Positions 8,698-17,226 are shown, counted from the first letter of the stretch. The stretch is 64,000 nucleotides of DNA from Thermomonas brevis (GCF_014395425.1 NZ_CP060711.1:3371502-3435501), one strand, 5' to 3'. Made by a program: numbers and translations. The notes: generated by a model not told the origin, from the letters alone.

Positions 8698-8725
8698 TTG
8701 TTTAGGTGTTATACATCACTAACAT
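8698..8725 (+). promoter_or_regulatory. Candidate promoter with operator dyad for the ABC operon
   Basis: An AT-rich island in otherwise GC-rich DNA precedes the ABC operon. TTGTTT (8698-8703) and TAACAT (8720-8725) are 16 bases apart and could serve as -35 and -10 elements. Between and over the -10 lies the inverted repeat TGTTA-N8-TAACA (8707-8724), as expected for a repressor site. No regulator gene is adjacent, so the binding protein is unknown. Confidence 0.35.
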
Positions 8726-8757
8726 ACCAAATCATCTAGGCAGGCAAGGCGGATGGG

Positions 8758-9642
8758 ATGGCACTGGAACTGGCGCTGGAAGGCGTGGGCTACCGCTATC
8801 GCGGAGGACACGAGGCGGTGGCGGGCGTGGATCTGGCGATGGCGCCGGGGATCGTGGGGCTGCTGGGGCCGAACGGTGCCGGCAAGTCGACCCTGATGCG
8901 GGTGTTGTCCACGCTGTCGAAGGCCACCGCCGGCCGGGTGCTGTGGCGCGGCGAGGACATCGCCCGCAAGCCCGACGCGCTGCGCCGCGAGCTGGGTTAC
9001 CTGCCGCAGGACTTCGGCGTGTACGAGGCGCTGTCGGCGCGCGAGTTCCTCGCCTTCCTGGCGGCGGTGAAGGGGCTGCCGGCGCGCGCGTCGGTGGCGC
9101 GCGTGGACGAATGCCTGGCGATGGTGGGGCTGGAGGACGTGGCGGATCGCCGGCTGGGCGGCTATTCCGGCGGCATGCGCCAGCGCGTCGGCATTGCCCA
9201 GGCGCTGCTCAACGATCCGAAGCTGCTGATCGTCGACGAGCCCACGGTCGGGCTGGACCCGGAGGAGCGCGTGCGCTTCCGCCACCTGCTGGCGGAGCTG
9301 GCCGGCGAGCGGCTGGTGATCCTCTCGACCCACATCGTCTCCGACATCGAGGCCAGCGCCGGCATGCTGGCGGTGATGGCCGGCGGGCGCCTGCGCTTCC
9401 ACGGCAGCCCGGAAGCACTGATGGCCGACGCCGAAGGCCATGTGTGGCAGATGACCATCGACGCCGAACGCCTGGCCGATGCGCGCGCGCGCCTGCGCAT
9501 CAGCCGCGCGCAGCGCCGCGTGCACGGCGTGGAGCTGCGGGTGGTGGGCGCGGAAGCGCCGTCGGCGGACGCGGTGCCGGTGGCGGCCGACCTGGAGGAT
9601 GCCTACCTGTGGCTGCTCCACCGCAGCGGGGCGCAGGCGTGA
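8758..9642 (+). CDS. ABC transporter ATP-binding protein (ABC-2 exporter type)
   Basis: The 294-residue ATPase has Walker A GPNGAGKS near residue 40, Q-loop region YLPQDFGVYEAL, signature YSGGMRQRVGIAQALL, Walker B LLIVDEPTVGLDP and switch STHIVSD. This matches the CcmA/NatA class that powers ABC-2 permeases. Its stop overlaps the GTG start of the permease gene at 9639, so the two are translationally coupled and form the exporter. The C-terminal ~70 residues are a variable regulatory extension. The transported substrate is unknown. Confidence 0.95.
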   Translation: MALELALEGVGYRYRGGHEAVAGVDLAMAPGIVGLLGPNGAGKSTLMRVLSTLSKATAGRVLWRGEDIARKPDALRRELGYLPQDFGVYEALSAREFLAFLAAVKGLPARASVARVDECLAMVGLEDVADRRLGGYSGGMRQRVGIAQALLNDPKLLIVDEPTVGLDPEERVRFRHLLAELAGERLVILSTHIVSDIEASAGMLAVMAGGRLRFHGSPEALMADAEGHVWQMTIDAERLADARARLRISRAQRRVHGVELRVVGAEAPSADAVPVAADLEDAYLWLLHRSGAQA

Positions 9643-11189
9643 GCGCGCCGCGTGCGGTCGCCGCGGTGCTGGCCGCGGACCTGCGCCAGCGCCTGCGCAC
9701 GCCGCGCTTCTGGCTGGTGGTGGCCGGGCTGGCAGCGCTGATGTGGTGGTGCTTTCCCGCCGCGAGCGAAGCCTACCTGACCGTGTCGGTCGGCGACGGC
9801 ATGCGCGGGCGCTATTCCAGCGCATGGATCGGCATGGTCGCCGCGCTGATGTACAGCGTCACGCTGTCGCTGGCGGGTTTCTACCTGGTGCGCGGCACGC
9901 TGGTGCGCGACTTCGAGACGCGCACCTGGCAGCTGCTGGTCGCCACCACCATGAGCCGCGGCGCCTACCTGTGGGCGAAGTGGCTGAGCCATCTCGTGGT
10001 GCTGCTGCTGGTGATGGCGGGCGGGCTGATCGTCGGCTTGGCCGCGCAGTGGCTGCGCGCGGAAGACCTGCGCATCGACCTGCTCGAACTGGTCAAGCCG
10101 GTGCTGGTGCTGACCGTGCCCTCGCTGGCGCTGACGTCCGCGCTGGCGGTGTGGTTCGACATGGTGCCGTGGCTGCGGCGCAGCGCCGGCAACGTGCTGT
10201 TCTTCGTGCTGTACGTGGCGCTGGTGGCGATGGGCACGTCGCAGGCCGACCAGCGGCCGGGCGCGGCGGTGCCGTTCCCCGGCGATCCGCACGGACTGCT
10301 GCTGGCTGAGCACGACTTGTCGCGCGACTGGCCGGCGATCGATGCGGGCAAGGAACTCGGCCTGAGCATCGGCACGCAGTCGCTGGAGGGCAAGCGGCCG
10401 GTGCTGCTGGAATGGCCGCGCTGGACGCCGGACGCGGGCGGGCTGCGCGCACGCGGCTTCTGGTTCGGCTTGGCGCTGGTGTTGCTGGCAATGGCGGTGC
10501 CGCTGCTGGACCGCTGCGCCGCGCACGTGGGCAGCCCCGGCAAGGCGCGCGGCGACGGTGCGCGGCTGCGCTGGCTGGAGGCGCTGCTGACGCCGCTGCA
10601 ACGCGGGCCGTTCGGCGTGCTGGTCGCGGCGGAGCTGCGGCTGGTGCTGCGCCCGCGACGGGCCTGGTGGTGGCTGCTGTTGCTGGTCGCGCTGGGCGTG
10701 CAGGCATTCGCGCCGGCCAAGGCGATGGCGGTCGCGATGATCGGCGCATGGGTGCTGGCGCTGGACGTGTTCGCCCGGTTGATCCTGCGCGAACGCGAGA
10801 CGCGCACGGCGGCGCTGGTGTTCACTGCGCCGGGCATGCGCCTGCGGCTGCTGGCGGTGCGCGCGGCCGTCGGCATCGGCCTGGCGTGGGCGCTGGTGCT
10901 GCCCGCGTTGCTGCGGCTGGCGCTGTCGCAGCCATCGGCCGCGCTCGCCACGCTGGTCGCCGGGTTGTCGATTGCGCTGTGGGGGCTGGCGACCGGCGCG
11001 CTGTTCCGCAACGGCCGGCTGTTCGAACTGCTGCTGCTGGCCGCGGCCTACGTCGGCGCGCAGGGCGCGCTGGTGCTGAACGTGGTCGTCGATCCGATGG
11101 CGACCCTGCGCTGGCACCTGTTCGCGCTGCCGGTGGCGGCGGTCATGCTGGCGCTGGGGTGGCGTAAGCCGGAGGCGTTCGCGCACTGA
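9639..11189 (+). CDS. ABC-2 type permease, two-half membrane protein
   Basis: The 516-residue membrane protein starts at a GTG that overlaps the TGA of the ATPase gene. Multiple hydrophobic segments fall in two blocks (~20-230 and ~300-510) with a soluble stretch (~240-290), as in duplicated ABC-2 permeases. The N-terminal block has FWLVVAGLAALMWWCF, then a GFYLVRGTLVRDFETRTWQLL motif typical of ABC-2 membrane proteins. It would form the channel for the ATPase encoded just upstream. No separate membrane-fusion or outer-membrane partner lies nearby, so inner-membrane export or quality control is as likely as true efflux. Confidence 0.9.
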   Translation: MSAPRAVAAVLAADLRQRLRTPRFWLVVAGLAALMWWCFPAASEAYLTVSVGDGMRGRYSSAWIGMVAALMYSVTLSLAGFYLVRGTLVRDFETRTWQLLVATTMSRGAYLWAKWLSHLVVLLLVMAGGLIVGLAAQWLRAEDLRIDLLELVKPVLVLTVPSLALTSALAVWFDMVPWLRRSAGNVLFFVLYVALVAMGTSQADQRPGAAVPFPGDPHGLLLAEHDLSRDWPAIDAGKELGLSIGTQSLEGKRPVLLEWPRWTPDAGGLRARGFWFGLALVLLAMAVPLLDRCAAHVGSPGKARGDGARLRWLEALLTPLQRGPFGVLVAAELRLVLRPRRAWWWLLLLVALGVQAFAPAKAMAVAMIGAWVLALDVFARLILRERETRTAALVFTAPGMRLRLLAVRAAVGIGLAWALVLPALLRLALSQPSAALATLVAGLSIALWGLATGALFRNGRLFELLLLAAAYVGAQGALVLNVVVDPMATLRWHLFALPVAAVMLALGWRKPEAFAH

Positions 11190-11219
11190 CGAGTGCGTTG
11201 TGCCGCCCTGGTCAGCCGT

Positions 11220-11275
11220 GATCTCTTCGGCAGGACGAGAACGGATGGACGTACGGGGAGGGCAAGGGGGCACAT
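11220..11275 (-). pseudogene. Remnant of a glutathione transferase gene 5' end
   Basis: The reverse strand just after the ABC operon encodes PYVHPFSSC, close to LYAHPFSSY at the N terminus of the glutathione transferase at 7944-8606. At DNA level, 11232-11254 matches 8561-8583 at 22 of 23 bases in the same orientation, and the flanking G-rich leader (to about 11275) is also similar. There is no following coding continuity. It looks like a decayed or partial duplicate of the gene start. The match is seen directly; the duplication is inferred. Confidence 0.5.
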
Positions 11276-11435
11276 GTGTGTCTCCGTGGGGTTCCCGCAT
11301 GCGACGAACGGCGTGGATGGAAATCAACGCCGGGAGCTGGGAATGTCACCCTGCCGTGGACTGGGCCGGGCCGGATGGTGGCATGGCCGCGATCCATGCA
11401 GAATGCGGAATCCCCTCTTCGGATTGCCAGCCGCG

Positions 11436-12959
11436 ATGACGACACCCTTCAGGTTCGAGGTGTTGCTGGCCTGCCTCCTGCTCGCCGTTGCCGGCATCGG
11501 CTGCGCCCACCGGCCGCCGGTTGTTGCTGCCGACGGTGAGGCGCCGCGCATCGTGCCTCTGCCGCAGCGGGTGGAGCCCGGTGCCGGGGAATTGCGGTTC
11601 GCGCGGGAAGTGGCGCTGGACGCGGCGGATGCGGCCCCCAATGCCGGGCGCGCGTTGCGGGAACTGTTGGCGGGCTTGGGCATCGCCTTGAACGACGCGG
11701 CGGCGACGCATGTCCGGTTGCAGCTGACGGAGGACGCGGCGCTGGGCGGGGAGGGTTACCGACTGGCGGTGGCGGACGGCATCGTCCTGAGCGCGCGGAC
11801 CGATGCCGGCCTGTTCTATGCGGTGCAGAGCCTGCGCCAGCTGCTGCCCGCGCAGGCGCAACCGGACTACCGGTTGCCGCATCTCGCCGTCGTGGACGTT
11901 CCGTCGTATCCGTGGCGCGGCGTGTCGCTGGACGTGGCGCGAAGCTTCCTGCCGATGGCGTACCTCGAAAGACAGATCGACCGCATGGCGCTGTTCAAGT
12001 TCAACCGCCTGCATTTGCACCTGACCGACGACCAAGGCTGGCGCATCGAGATCAAACGCTATCCGAAACTGGCGGAGATCGGCGGCGCCAGTGCGGTCAA
12101 GGGCGGGCGTGCCGGCTACTACACGCAGGAACAGCTGCGGCGCCTGGTGGCGTATGCGCAGGCACGCGGCGTCACCATCGTGCCGGAGGTAGACATGCCC
12201 GGCCACGTGCAGGCGGCGCTGGCCTCCTACAACGAGCTGGCCTGCGATGGCGTGCGCAACCTGTCTCCCTACGATGGCGTGGACGTGGGGTTCAGCGTGC
12301 TCTGCCTCGACAAGCCGGACGTGGTGTATCCGTTCGTTCGCGGAGTGCTGGAGGAAGTGCTGGCGATTTTCCCTTCCCGCGAGATCCACATCGGCGGCGA
12401 CGAGATCAAGCATCCCCGTTATTCCGATTTCGTCGCCCGCACGGCCGCCATGGTGGAAGCGATGGGGCGCACGCCCATCGTCTGGGAGGAAGGCTCGGTG
12501 GCCGATACCAGCCCCGGCGTCCTGCTGCAACTGTGGAACGACGATTACGATATCGCCCCGGCGGTCGCCAAGGGCCATCCGCTGATCCTGTCGCCTTGCT
12601 CGTACTTCTACATCGACCACGGCAACTACGCGGGGCAGCCCGAGACCTACGACTGGTGCCGCAAGGAAGGTGTGCCGTTGGCGCGGATCTACGGCTTCGA
12701 TCCGGCGGCGTTCAAGAGCGCGGTCGGTGTCGAAGGCGCGCTGTGGTCGGAATGGGTGCACGCCGACGCCACCGTCGACAATCGCCTTTGGCCGCGCTTG
12801 GCGGCGGTGGCGGAAGTGGCGTGGACCCCGGCGTCGCGCCGCGACTATGCCGGGTTCGCTCAGCGGATGGGCGCGTTGCGCCCGCATCTGGATGCGTTGG
12901 GCATCCGCTACCACCCCGAACCGGACCTGGGCTGGGCCGGCGCGGGCATGCATCGCTGA
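11436..12959 (+). CDS. Beta-N-acetylhexosaminidase lipoprotein (GH20)
   Basis: The 507-residue protein begins with a lipoprotein-like signal ending GIGC (Cys23). A GH20b-like N-terminal domain (~35-150) is followed by the catalytic TIM barrel with YPWRGVSLDVAR, FKFNRLHLHLTDDQGWRIE, VPEVDMPGH and the catalytic Asp322-Glu323 pair in HIGGDE, plus GALWSEW. Such enzymes remove terminal GlcNAc or GalNAc by substrate-assisted catalysis, and here would help digest chitin or peptidoglycan-derived sugars in the periplasm or on the cell surface. An upstream ATG at 11403 would lengthen the leader by 11 residues. No other chitin genes are close. Confidence 0.93.
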   Translation: MTTPFRFEVLLACLLLAVAGIGCAHRPPVVAADGEAPRIVPLPQRVEPGAGELRFAREVALDAADAAPNAGRALRELLAGLGIALNDAAATHVRLQLTEDAALGGEGYRLAVADGIVLSARTDAGLFYAVQSLRQLLPAQAQPDYRLPHLAVVDVPSYPWRGVSLDVARSFLPMAYLERQIDRMALFKFNRLHLHLTDDQGWRIEIKRYPKLAEIGGASAVKGGRAGYYTQEQLRRLVAYAQARGVTIVPEVDMPGHVQAALASYNELACDGVRNLSPYDGVDVGFSVLCLDKPDVVYPFVRGVLEEVLAIFPSREIHIGGDEIKHPRYSDFVARTAAMVEAMGRTPIVWEEGSVADTSPGVLLQLWNDDYDIAPAVAKGHPLILSPCSYFYIDHGNYAGQPETYDWCRKEGVPLARIYGFDPAAFKSAVGVEGALWSEWVHADATVDNRLWPRLAAVAEVAWTPASRRDYAGFAQRMGALRPHLDALGIRYHPEPDLGWAGAGMHR

Positions 12960-13068
12960 TCATCACCGGCCGGAAAGGCCGGCGCGCGAAGAGGTGCAAC
13001 CGCGCGTGCATGGGGCGTATCTCCTGCATGCGTGGACACCGTCGTCCACGTGACGCCGGGAAACCGCC

Positions 13069-14601
13069 ATGCAGATGCCGTGTACACGCGCCGCACTCGT
13101 CCTGTGTCTGATCTTCTTGCCGTGGGCGCGCGATGGGTTGGCTGCGCAGCCGGCTTCCCCGGCCGCCGCACATGTCCCCGATCACGCGCTGACGGCGCCA
13201 TTGCGCGAAGCGCTCGACGCGGCGAGGCGCGTGCCCGGCGGGACGCCCGCGATGGCGGCGGTGGTGGTGCAGGGCGATGCGGCGCCGTGGATCGACGTGC
13301 GCGGCGTCGTGCGCGCGGATCGCGATGCGCCGGCCGATGCCGACACGCGCTTCTACATCGCCTCGCAGACCAAATCCTTCGTCGGCCTGCTGGGCGCGGT
13401 GCTGGATGCGCGCGGCATGTTCCCGCTGTCGCGGACGCTGGCCGAGGTCTGGCCGGACCTGGTCCTGCCCGCGCCAGCGGACCCGCACCGGATCACGATG
13501 GCCGATCTGCTTTCGCATCAGGAAGGGCTGCGCACCGACACGCTCAACGTCCTCGCCGCCCACGTGCGCGACGTGCCGGCGGCGGAGTATCCGGCGCTGT
13601 TGGCGACCGAGGCGCAGCCGCGCGATCCCGGCTTCCGCTACGCCAACATCGGCGACCTGATCTACGGCGCGGCGCTGGAAACGGCGACCGGCCGGAACTG
13701 GCGCGACTGGCTCGATGCCGAGGTGCTGCGACCGCTGGCGCTCGACGGCGTGTCGTCGCGCACTTCGACGGTGCCCGCCGAACGCCTCGCCTGGAACCAC
13801 CAGTGGGACGGCGCGCGCTGGCGCACCCTGCGGCCCAAGCCCGACGCGCTGATGCACGCGGCCGGCGGCCTGGTCGCAACGCCGGCCGCGATGGCGCGCT
13901 GGATGCAGGCCAACCTCGGCATCAGCAATGCGCGCGGCGCTCTGCCCGCCGCCGCGTGGGAACGCTCGCAGCGTCCGCTGGCGCGGGCGAAGCTGGCCGA
14001 CGGCGAGATCGACTGCGACGGCTACAGCCTCGGCTGGTACAGCTGCGCGTATCGCGGGCAGCGGGCGCTGATGCATCCGGGCTCCTACGACGGCACGGTA
14101 TCGGTGACCGTGCTGGTGCCGTCGGCGCGCGCTGGGCTGTCGCTGGTCGCCAGCAGCGACAGCGCGATGGAGGGATTGCAGCTGGCGATGATGAAAGCCT
14201 TCATCGGCCTGGCGACCGGACTGCCCGGCGAGCCGGAACGCCTGCGCAACGCGATGGAGGCGTGGCCGGCGAACGTCGAGGCGAAGGCGGCGAAGCGCCG
14301 CGCCGCGATCGAACGGGATCGCGCCGACCCGCAGTGGGGCGGTTGGCACTGGCATCCCGATGCCGCCGCATTGCGAACGTGCACAGGCAGTTTCGCCAAC
14401 GCGTTCTACGGCGTCATGCGCGTGGAGCGGGACGGAGGATCGCTGTCGGCCCGCATCGGCGAACTGGAGTTGCGCTTGGCGCCGGCGCGGCCGGGCCTGT
14501 TCGCCGCTTCGACCGCGGCGCTGGAGCCGCCGGAGCCGCTGCAATGCGATGCCGGTGCGGGCCGGCTCACCTGGCGCGGGCAGGCGTTCCAGCGCCAGTG
14601 A
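13069..14601 (+). CDS. Serine hydrolase, beta-lactamase/class C family
   Basis: The 510-residue protein has a signal peptide (RAALVLCLIFLPWARDGLAA). Its hydrolase domain (~40-370) carries the class C/penicillin-binding-protein motifs: SxxK as Ser99-Gln-Thr-Lys102 (IASQTKSF), YxN as Tyr191-Ala-Asn193, and a GSYDGT segment near 343-348 in the position of the third (KTG-type) motif. A C-terminal ~110-residue lipocalin-like extension follows. Family members include esterases, D-aminopeptidases and beta-lactamases, so antibiotic hydrolysis cannot be claimed. It is likely periplasmic. Its 3' end meets the EAL gene tail-to-tail with a 7-base gap. Confidence 0.88.
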   Translation: MQMPCTRAALVLCLIFLPWARDGLAAQPASPAAAHVPDHALTAPLREALDAARRVPGGTPAMAAVVVQGDAAPWIDVRGVVRADRDAPADADTRFYIASQTKSFVGLLGAVLDARGMFPLSRTLAEVWPDLVLPAPADPHRITMADLLSHQEGLRTDTLNVLAAHVRDVPAAEYPALLATEAQPRDPGFRYANIGDLIYGAALETATGRNWRDWLDAEVLRPLALDGVSSRTSTVPAERLAWNHQWDGARWRTLRPKPDALMHAAGGLVATPAAMARWMQANLGISNARGALPAAAWERSQRPLARAKLADGEIDCDGYSLGWYSCAYRGQRALMHPGSYDGTVSVTVLVPSARAGLSLVASSDSAMEGLQLAMMKAFIGLATGLPGEPERLRNAMEAWPANVEAKAAKRRAAIERDRADPQWGGWHWHPDAAALRTCTGSFANAFYGVMRVERDGGSLSARIGELELRLAPARPGLFAASTAALEPPEPLQCDAGAGRLTWRGQAFQRQ

Positions 14602-14608
14602 GCGGCGG

Positions 14609-16201
14609 TCACGCGGCGGAATGCGCAGCGTGCAGCCGCTCCAGCAGCTCCCGGATCGGCATCGCCTTGGCGTACAGCCAGCCCTGCGCGTAGCGGACGC
14701 CGCGCTCCCGCAGGTAGTCGGCCTGCGCTTGCGTTTCCACGCCTTCGGCGATCATCGCGATGCCGAGCGACTTGGACATCTCGATGATGTGGTCGACGAT
14801 CTTGCTGGTGACCGCGCCGGTGTCCACGGTGCCGACGAAGGTCTTGTCGATCTTCAGGCAGTCGAACTGCAACCGGGTCAGGTAGGACAGGCTGGAGAAG
14901 CCGGTGCCGAAGTCGTCGATGGCGACGGAGACGCCGAGCTTCTGCAATCCGCCGATGGCCGGCGCGGCGTCCTCCAGGTGCATGAACACGCGCTCGGTCA
15001 CTTCCACCTGCAGGTTGCCCGGCCTGGCGCCGATCCGCTCGATGGCCGCCGCGAGCCGGGTCGTGAACCCGGCCGCGCAGAAATCCTCCGCGCAGAAGTT
15101 GAGCGCCACGTGGAAGTCCGGATGGCGGGCGAACAGCGCAGGCGTCTCGCGTTCGACCATGTGGATCAGGTGTTCCCGCAGCGCCGGCATCAACCCGGAT
15201 TTTTCCGCGATGGGGATGAAGATGTCGGGGCTGATCGTCTCGCCGCGCGGGCGGTTCCAGCGCATCAGCGCTTCCGCGCCGATCCAGCGGCCGGTGTCGA
15301 GTTCCACGATGGGCTGGTAGGCCAGCGACAGCTCGTCGCGCTTGATCGCCTGCCGCAGCAGGTTGCGGATGGTGGTGTTGCGCGAGGCCATCCGCCGGAA
15401 CGCGAACGCGAGCAGCAGGCTGGCGGGCAGGCCCAGCGCCAGCGCCAGCCGGGTGCTCTTGCGCAGCGCAGGCCGCCAGACCTCGGGCGGCATCGCCGCG
15501 AACGCGGTGTAGGCGCCGATCTTCGAGCGCTCCCAGGCGACGATCTGCTGCGCGTGGAGGAAGGTGCCGGCGTCGGCGGCGGTCGCGCGTTCCAGCCAGC
15601 CGGGATCGAATTCGCCGCGCCTCGCCAGGACGACGGCCTTGCCCGGCCCTTGCCCATAGCCGACCACCGCCACCCGCCACGGCTCGTCGGCCGGAATGCC
15701 GTCCATGACCTGCGCGCCGTGCGCAAACATGGAGACGCCCGTCTGCGGAACGGTGGTCGCAACCAGCGGGATGTCCGGCGCGTCCGACAAGCGGACGTCG
15801 TTGCGGATCGCGAAGCCGGGACCGCTGGTGTAGGCGGGCGCGCCTACCGGCTGGTCCTGCTGGCCGAAGGCGGAGCACAGCACGCGGTCGCCGCGGATGT
15901 AGCCGACATCGGTCAGCGTGTCGGTGTGCAGCATCGCCTTGCGCATCAGCCGGATGCTTTCCCGGCCGCAGGGATCCTGGCCGTCGAGCGGCGCCAGCAT
16001 GCCGTTGGCCCGGGTCATCTCGATGTTGATCGTGTCGGCGCGCGCCAGCGTCTGCCGCGCCGTCATCGTGGCGATCTCCTCCAGCCGCTGCATGCCGACC
16101 CAGTGCGCCATCAGCAGCGCGATCGCCGTGGGCAGCACCACGGCCAGCAGCGCGGACACCGGCAGGAACGAGGAGGAAAGCTTCCGGAGGATCGCGGGCA
16201 T
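14609..16201 (-). CDS. Membrane cyclic-di-GMP phosphodiesterase, CSS-motif + EAL
   Basis: The ~530-residue protein has an N-terminal transmembrane helix (VSALLAVVLPTAIALLMAHWVG) and a periplasmic CSS-motif sensor domain (~45-235; cysteines in DPCGRES and RVLCSAF). A second helix follows (LALALGLPASLLLAFAF), then a C-terminal EAL domain (~270-515). EAL catalytic motifs are intact: GAEALMRW, LNFCAED, VEVTER, AIDDFGTGFSS, LKIDK and AEGVET. It should hydrolyse cyclic di-GMP to pGpG. CSS-domain enzymes of this kind are redox-controlled through the periplasmic cysteine pair. I chose the Met at 16201, just before the first transmembrane segment. Confidence 0.92.
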   Translation of the reverse strand: MPAILRKLSSSFLPVSALLAVVLPTAIALLMAHWVGMQRLEEIATMTARQTLARADTINIEMTRANGMLAPLDGQDPCGRESIRLMRKAMLHTDTLTDVGYIRGDRVLCSAFGQQDQPVGAPAYTSGPGFAIRNDVRLSDAPDIPLVATTVPQTGVSMFAHGAQVMDGIPADEPWRVAVVGYGQGPGKAVVLARRGEFDPGWLERATAADAGTFLHAQQIVAWERSKIGAYTAFAAMPPEVWRPALRKSTRLALALGLPASLLLAFAFRRMASRNTTIRNLLRQAIKRDELSLAYQPIVELDTGRWIGAEALMRWNRPRGETISPDIFIPIAEKSGLMPALREHLIHMVERETPALFARHPDFHVALNFCAEDFCAAGFTTRLAAAIERIGARPGNLQVEVTERVFMHLEDAAPAIGGLQKLGVSVAIDDFGTGFSSLSYLTRLQFDCLKIDKTFVGTVDTGAVTSKIVDHIIEMSKSLGIAMIAEGVETQAQADYLRERGVRYAQGWLYAKAMPIRELLERLHAAHSAA

Positions 16202-16295
16202 GCGGTGCCTGTTCCAGTCGAATGGGGCGCTGCGCGCGGCGATGGTCGCCGAGGTCGCGACTGTAATCCGGATTTGCGATGGGCGGCACTTTTCC

Positions 16296-16424
16296 ATGCC
16301 GGTGCCGATGGCCGCGATCCCTGGTTGTCAACGACCGCGGGGTTTCCACCTGGAAAAGGCCGAGGCGGTGCGGCGGGCATTGCGGGAGCACCTGGGCACG
16401 GCGCAGGCGGCGGACGAGGCCTAG
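16296..16424 (+). CDS. Small ORF or gene fragment (FHLEKAEAVRRALREH)
   Basis: In the 254-bp gap between the EAL and XRE genes, the forward strand holds a 42-codon ORF. Its end, RGFHLEKAEAVRRALREHLG, looks like genuine helical protein rather than random GC-rich translation. It could be the remnant C terminus of a lost gene or a tiny protein. No ribosome site or recognised family supports it. Confidence 0.2.
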   Translation: MPVPMAAIPGCQRPRGFHLEKAEAVRRALREHLGTAQAADEA

Positions 16425-16455
16425 CGGCGCTCGCCCGCGATGCCGAAAGGCCGGT

Positions 16456-16695
16456 TCAATCGTCGTCGCTGGCAGAAGCGAGATCCGCCGGATCCGGGTC
16501 ATAGGCCAGCAATTCCCCGGGCTGGCAGTCCAGCACCAGGCACAGCTTGGCGAGCGTCGAGAACCGCACGCCGCGGACCTTGCCCGAGCGGAACAGCGAG
16601 AGATGGGTTTCGCTGGCGCCGATGCGGGCGGCGACCTCCCGCGCGGTGAGGCCGGAGCGCGCCAGCAGGCCGTCGAGCGTGGTGCGGACCGGCAT
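16456..16695 (-). CDS. XRE family helix-turn-helix regulator (module 1)
   Basis: The 79-residue protein is nearly all helix-turn-helix (TAREVAARIGASETHLSLFRSG, then FSTLAKLCLVLDCQPGELL), ending in an acidic tail DPDPADLASASDDD. It is of the YozG/DUF2975-partner type. Its ATG overlaps the stop of the upstream DUF2975 gene by one base, so the two are co-translated. A close paralogue sits at 40611-40847, also after a DUF2975 gene. The perfect palindrome at 17210-17226 just upstream of this operon is the likely binding site. Confidence 0.92.
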   Translation of the reverse strand: MPVRTTLDGLLARSGLTAREVAARIGASETHLSLFRSGKVRGVRFSTLAKLCLVLDCQPGELLAYDPDPADLASASDDD

Positions 16696-17201
16696 CAGAA
16701 CATCCCGTCGAGTTCGGACTGGACTTCGCCCGCGCGCTCCAGCACCTGCGCCAGCATCGCCAGCGTCACGCCGACCACGCAGAGCGCGATGCTGCCGATG
16801 TCGTAGGCGATGAGGTAGCCCGGATCGGCGCCGGCCAGCCGTTGCAGGCTAGGCACCGCGAACAGGGCGAGCGCCGCGCCGAGCGCGAGCAGCGTGCCGA
16901 CCCGCCGCAGCGCTCTGGCCAGGATGGGCGTGTGGAAGACGCCGGAGGCGAGTTCGAGCAGGGCCGCGCGGATCCACCAGAGCGCCCCGATGCAGCACCC
17001 CTCCGGAAGGGCCGCGGCCGCCTCGGCGCCGAGCCGGGCGCGCACCGACGGATCCGCGCCTTCGCGCAACAGGGAGAGGCCGACGGCGCCGAATCTTTCC
17101 GTCAGCAGCATCAGGACGAGGATGGCCAGCAGGACGCCCGTCCAGCGGGCCAGGCGTGCGCTGCGGGTGCGCAGGGAAGCGGGAAGGGGCAGGGTGTCCA
17201 T
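16695..17201 (-). CDS. DUF2975 membrane protein (module 1)
   Basis: The 168-residue protein has four predicted transmembrane helices: ~15-40, TGVLLAILVLMLLTERF; ~70-88; ~100-120, LLALGAALALFAVP; and ~135-158, SIALCVVGVTLAMLAQVLE. The ending AGEVQSELDGMF resembles ARALQAELDEIV in its paralogue at 40123, as in DUF2975. The family is regularly encoded with an XRE regulator; a role as membrane sensor or antagonist of that regulator is plausible but unproven. It is divergent from an ABC exporter operon, separated by a palindromic operator. Confidence 0.85.
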   Translation of the reverse strand: MDTLPLPASLRTRSARLARWTGVLLAILVLMLLTERFGAVGLSLLREGADPSVRARLGAEAAAALPEGCCIGALWWIRAALLELASGVFHTPILARALRRVGTLLALGAALALFAVPSLQRLAGADPGYLIAYDIGSIALCVVGVTLAMLAQVLERAGEVQSELDGMF

Positions 17202-17209
17202 GATCGTTA

Positions 17210-17226
17210 TTTAAGTTTGACTTAAA
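17210..17226. promoter_or_regulatory. Perfect palindrome TTTAAGT-TTG-ACTTAAA (module 1 operator)
   Basis: A 17-bp perfect inverted repeat lies 9 bases before the DUF2975 start and 50 bases before the divergent ABC ATPase start. The same left half, TTTAAGT with a 3-base spacer, recurs twice in the divergent gap of the paralogous module (40032-40048 and 40068-40084). A further small dyad, AGTT-TT-AACT, occurs at 17241-17250. It is the likely binding site of the XRE regulator, controlling both directions. Confidence 0.65.

Noticed and set aside
11346-12953. 535-codon reverse ORF opposite the GH20 gene
   Set aside because: Complement of a well-supported GH20 hexosaminidase with catalytic DE pair; the reverse translation has no domain.
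12966-12982. CCGGCC-GGAAA-GGCCGG hairpin after the GH20 gene as a terminator
   Set aside because: Only a 6-bp stem and no T-run in very GC-rich DNA; too weak to annotate.
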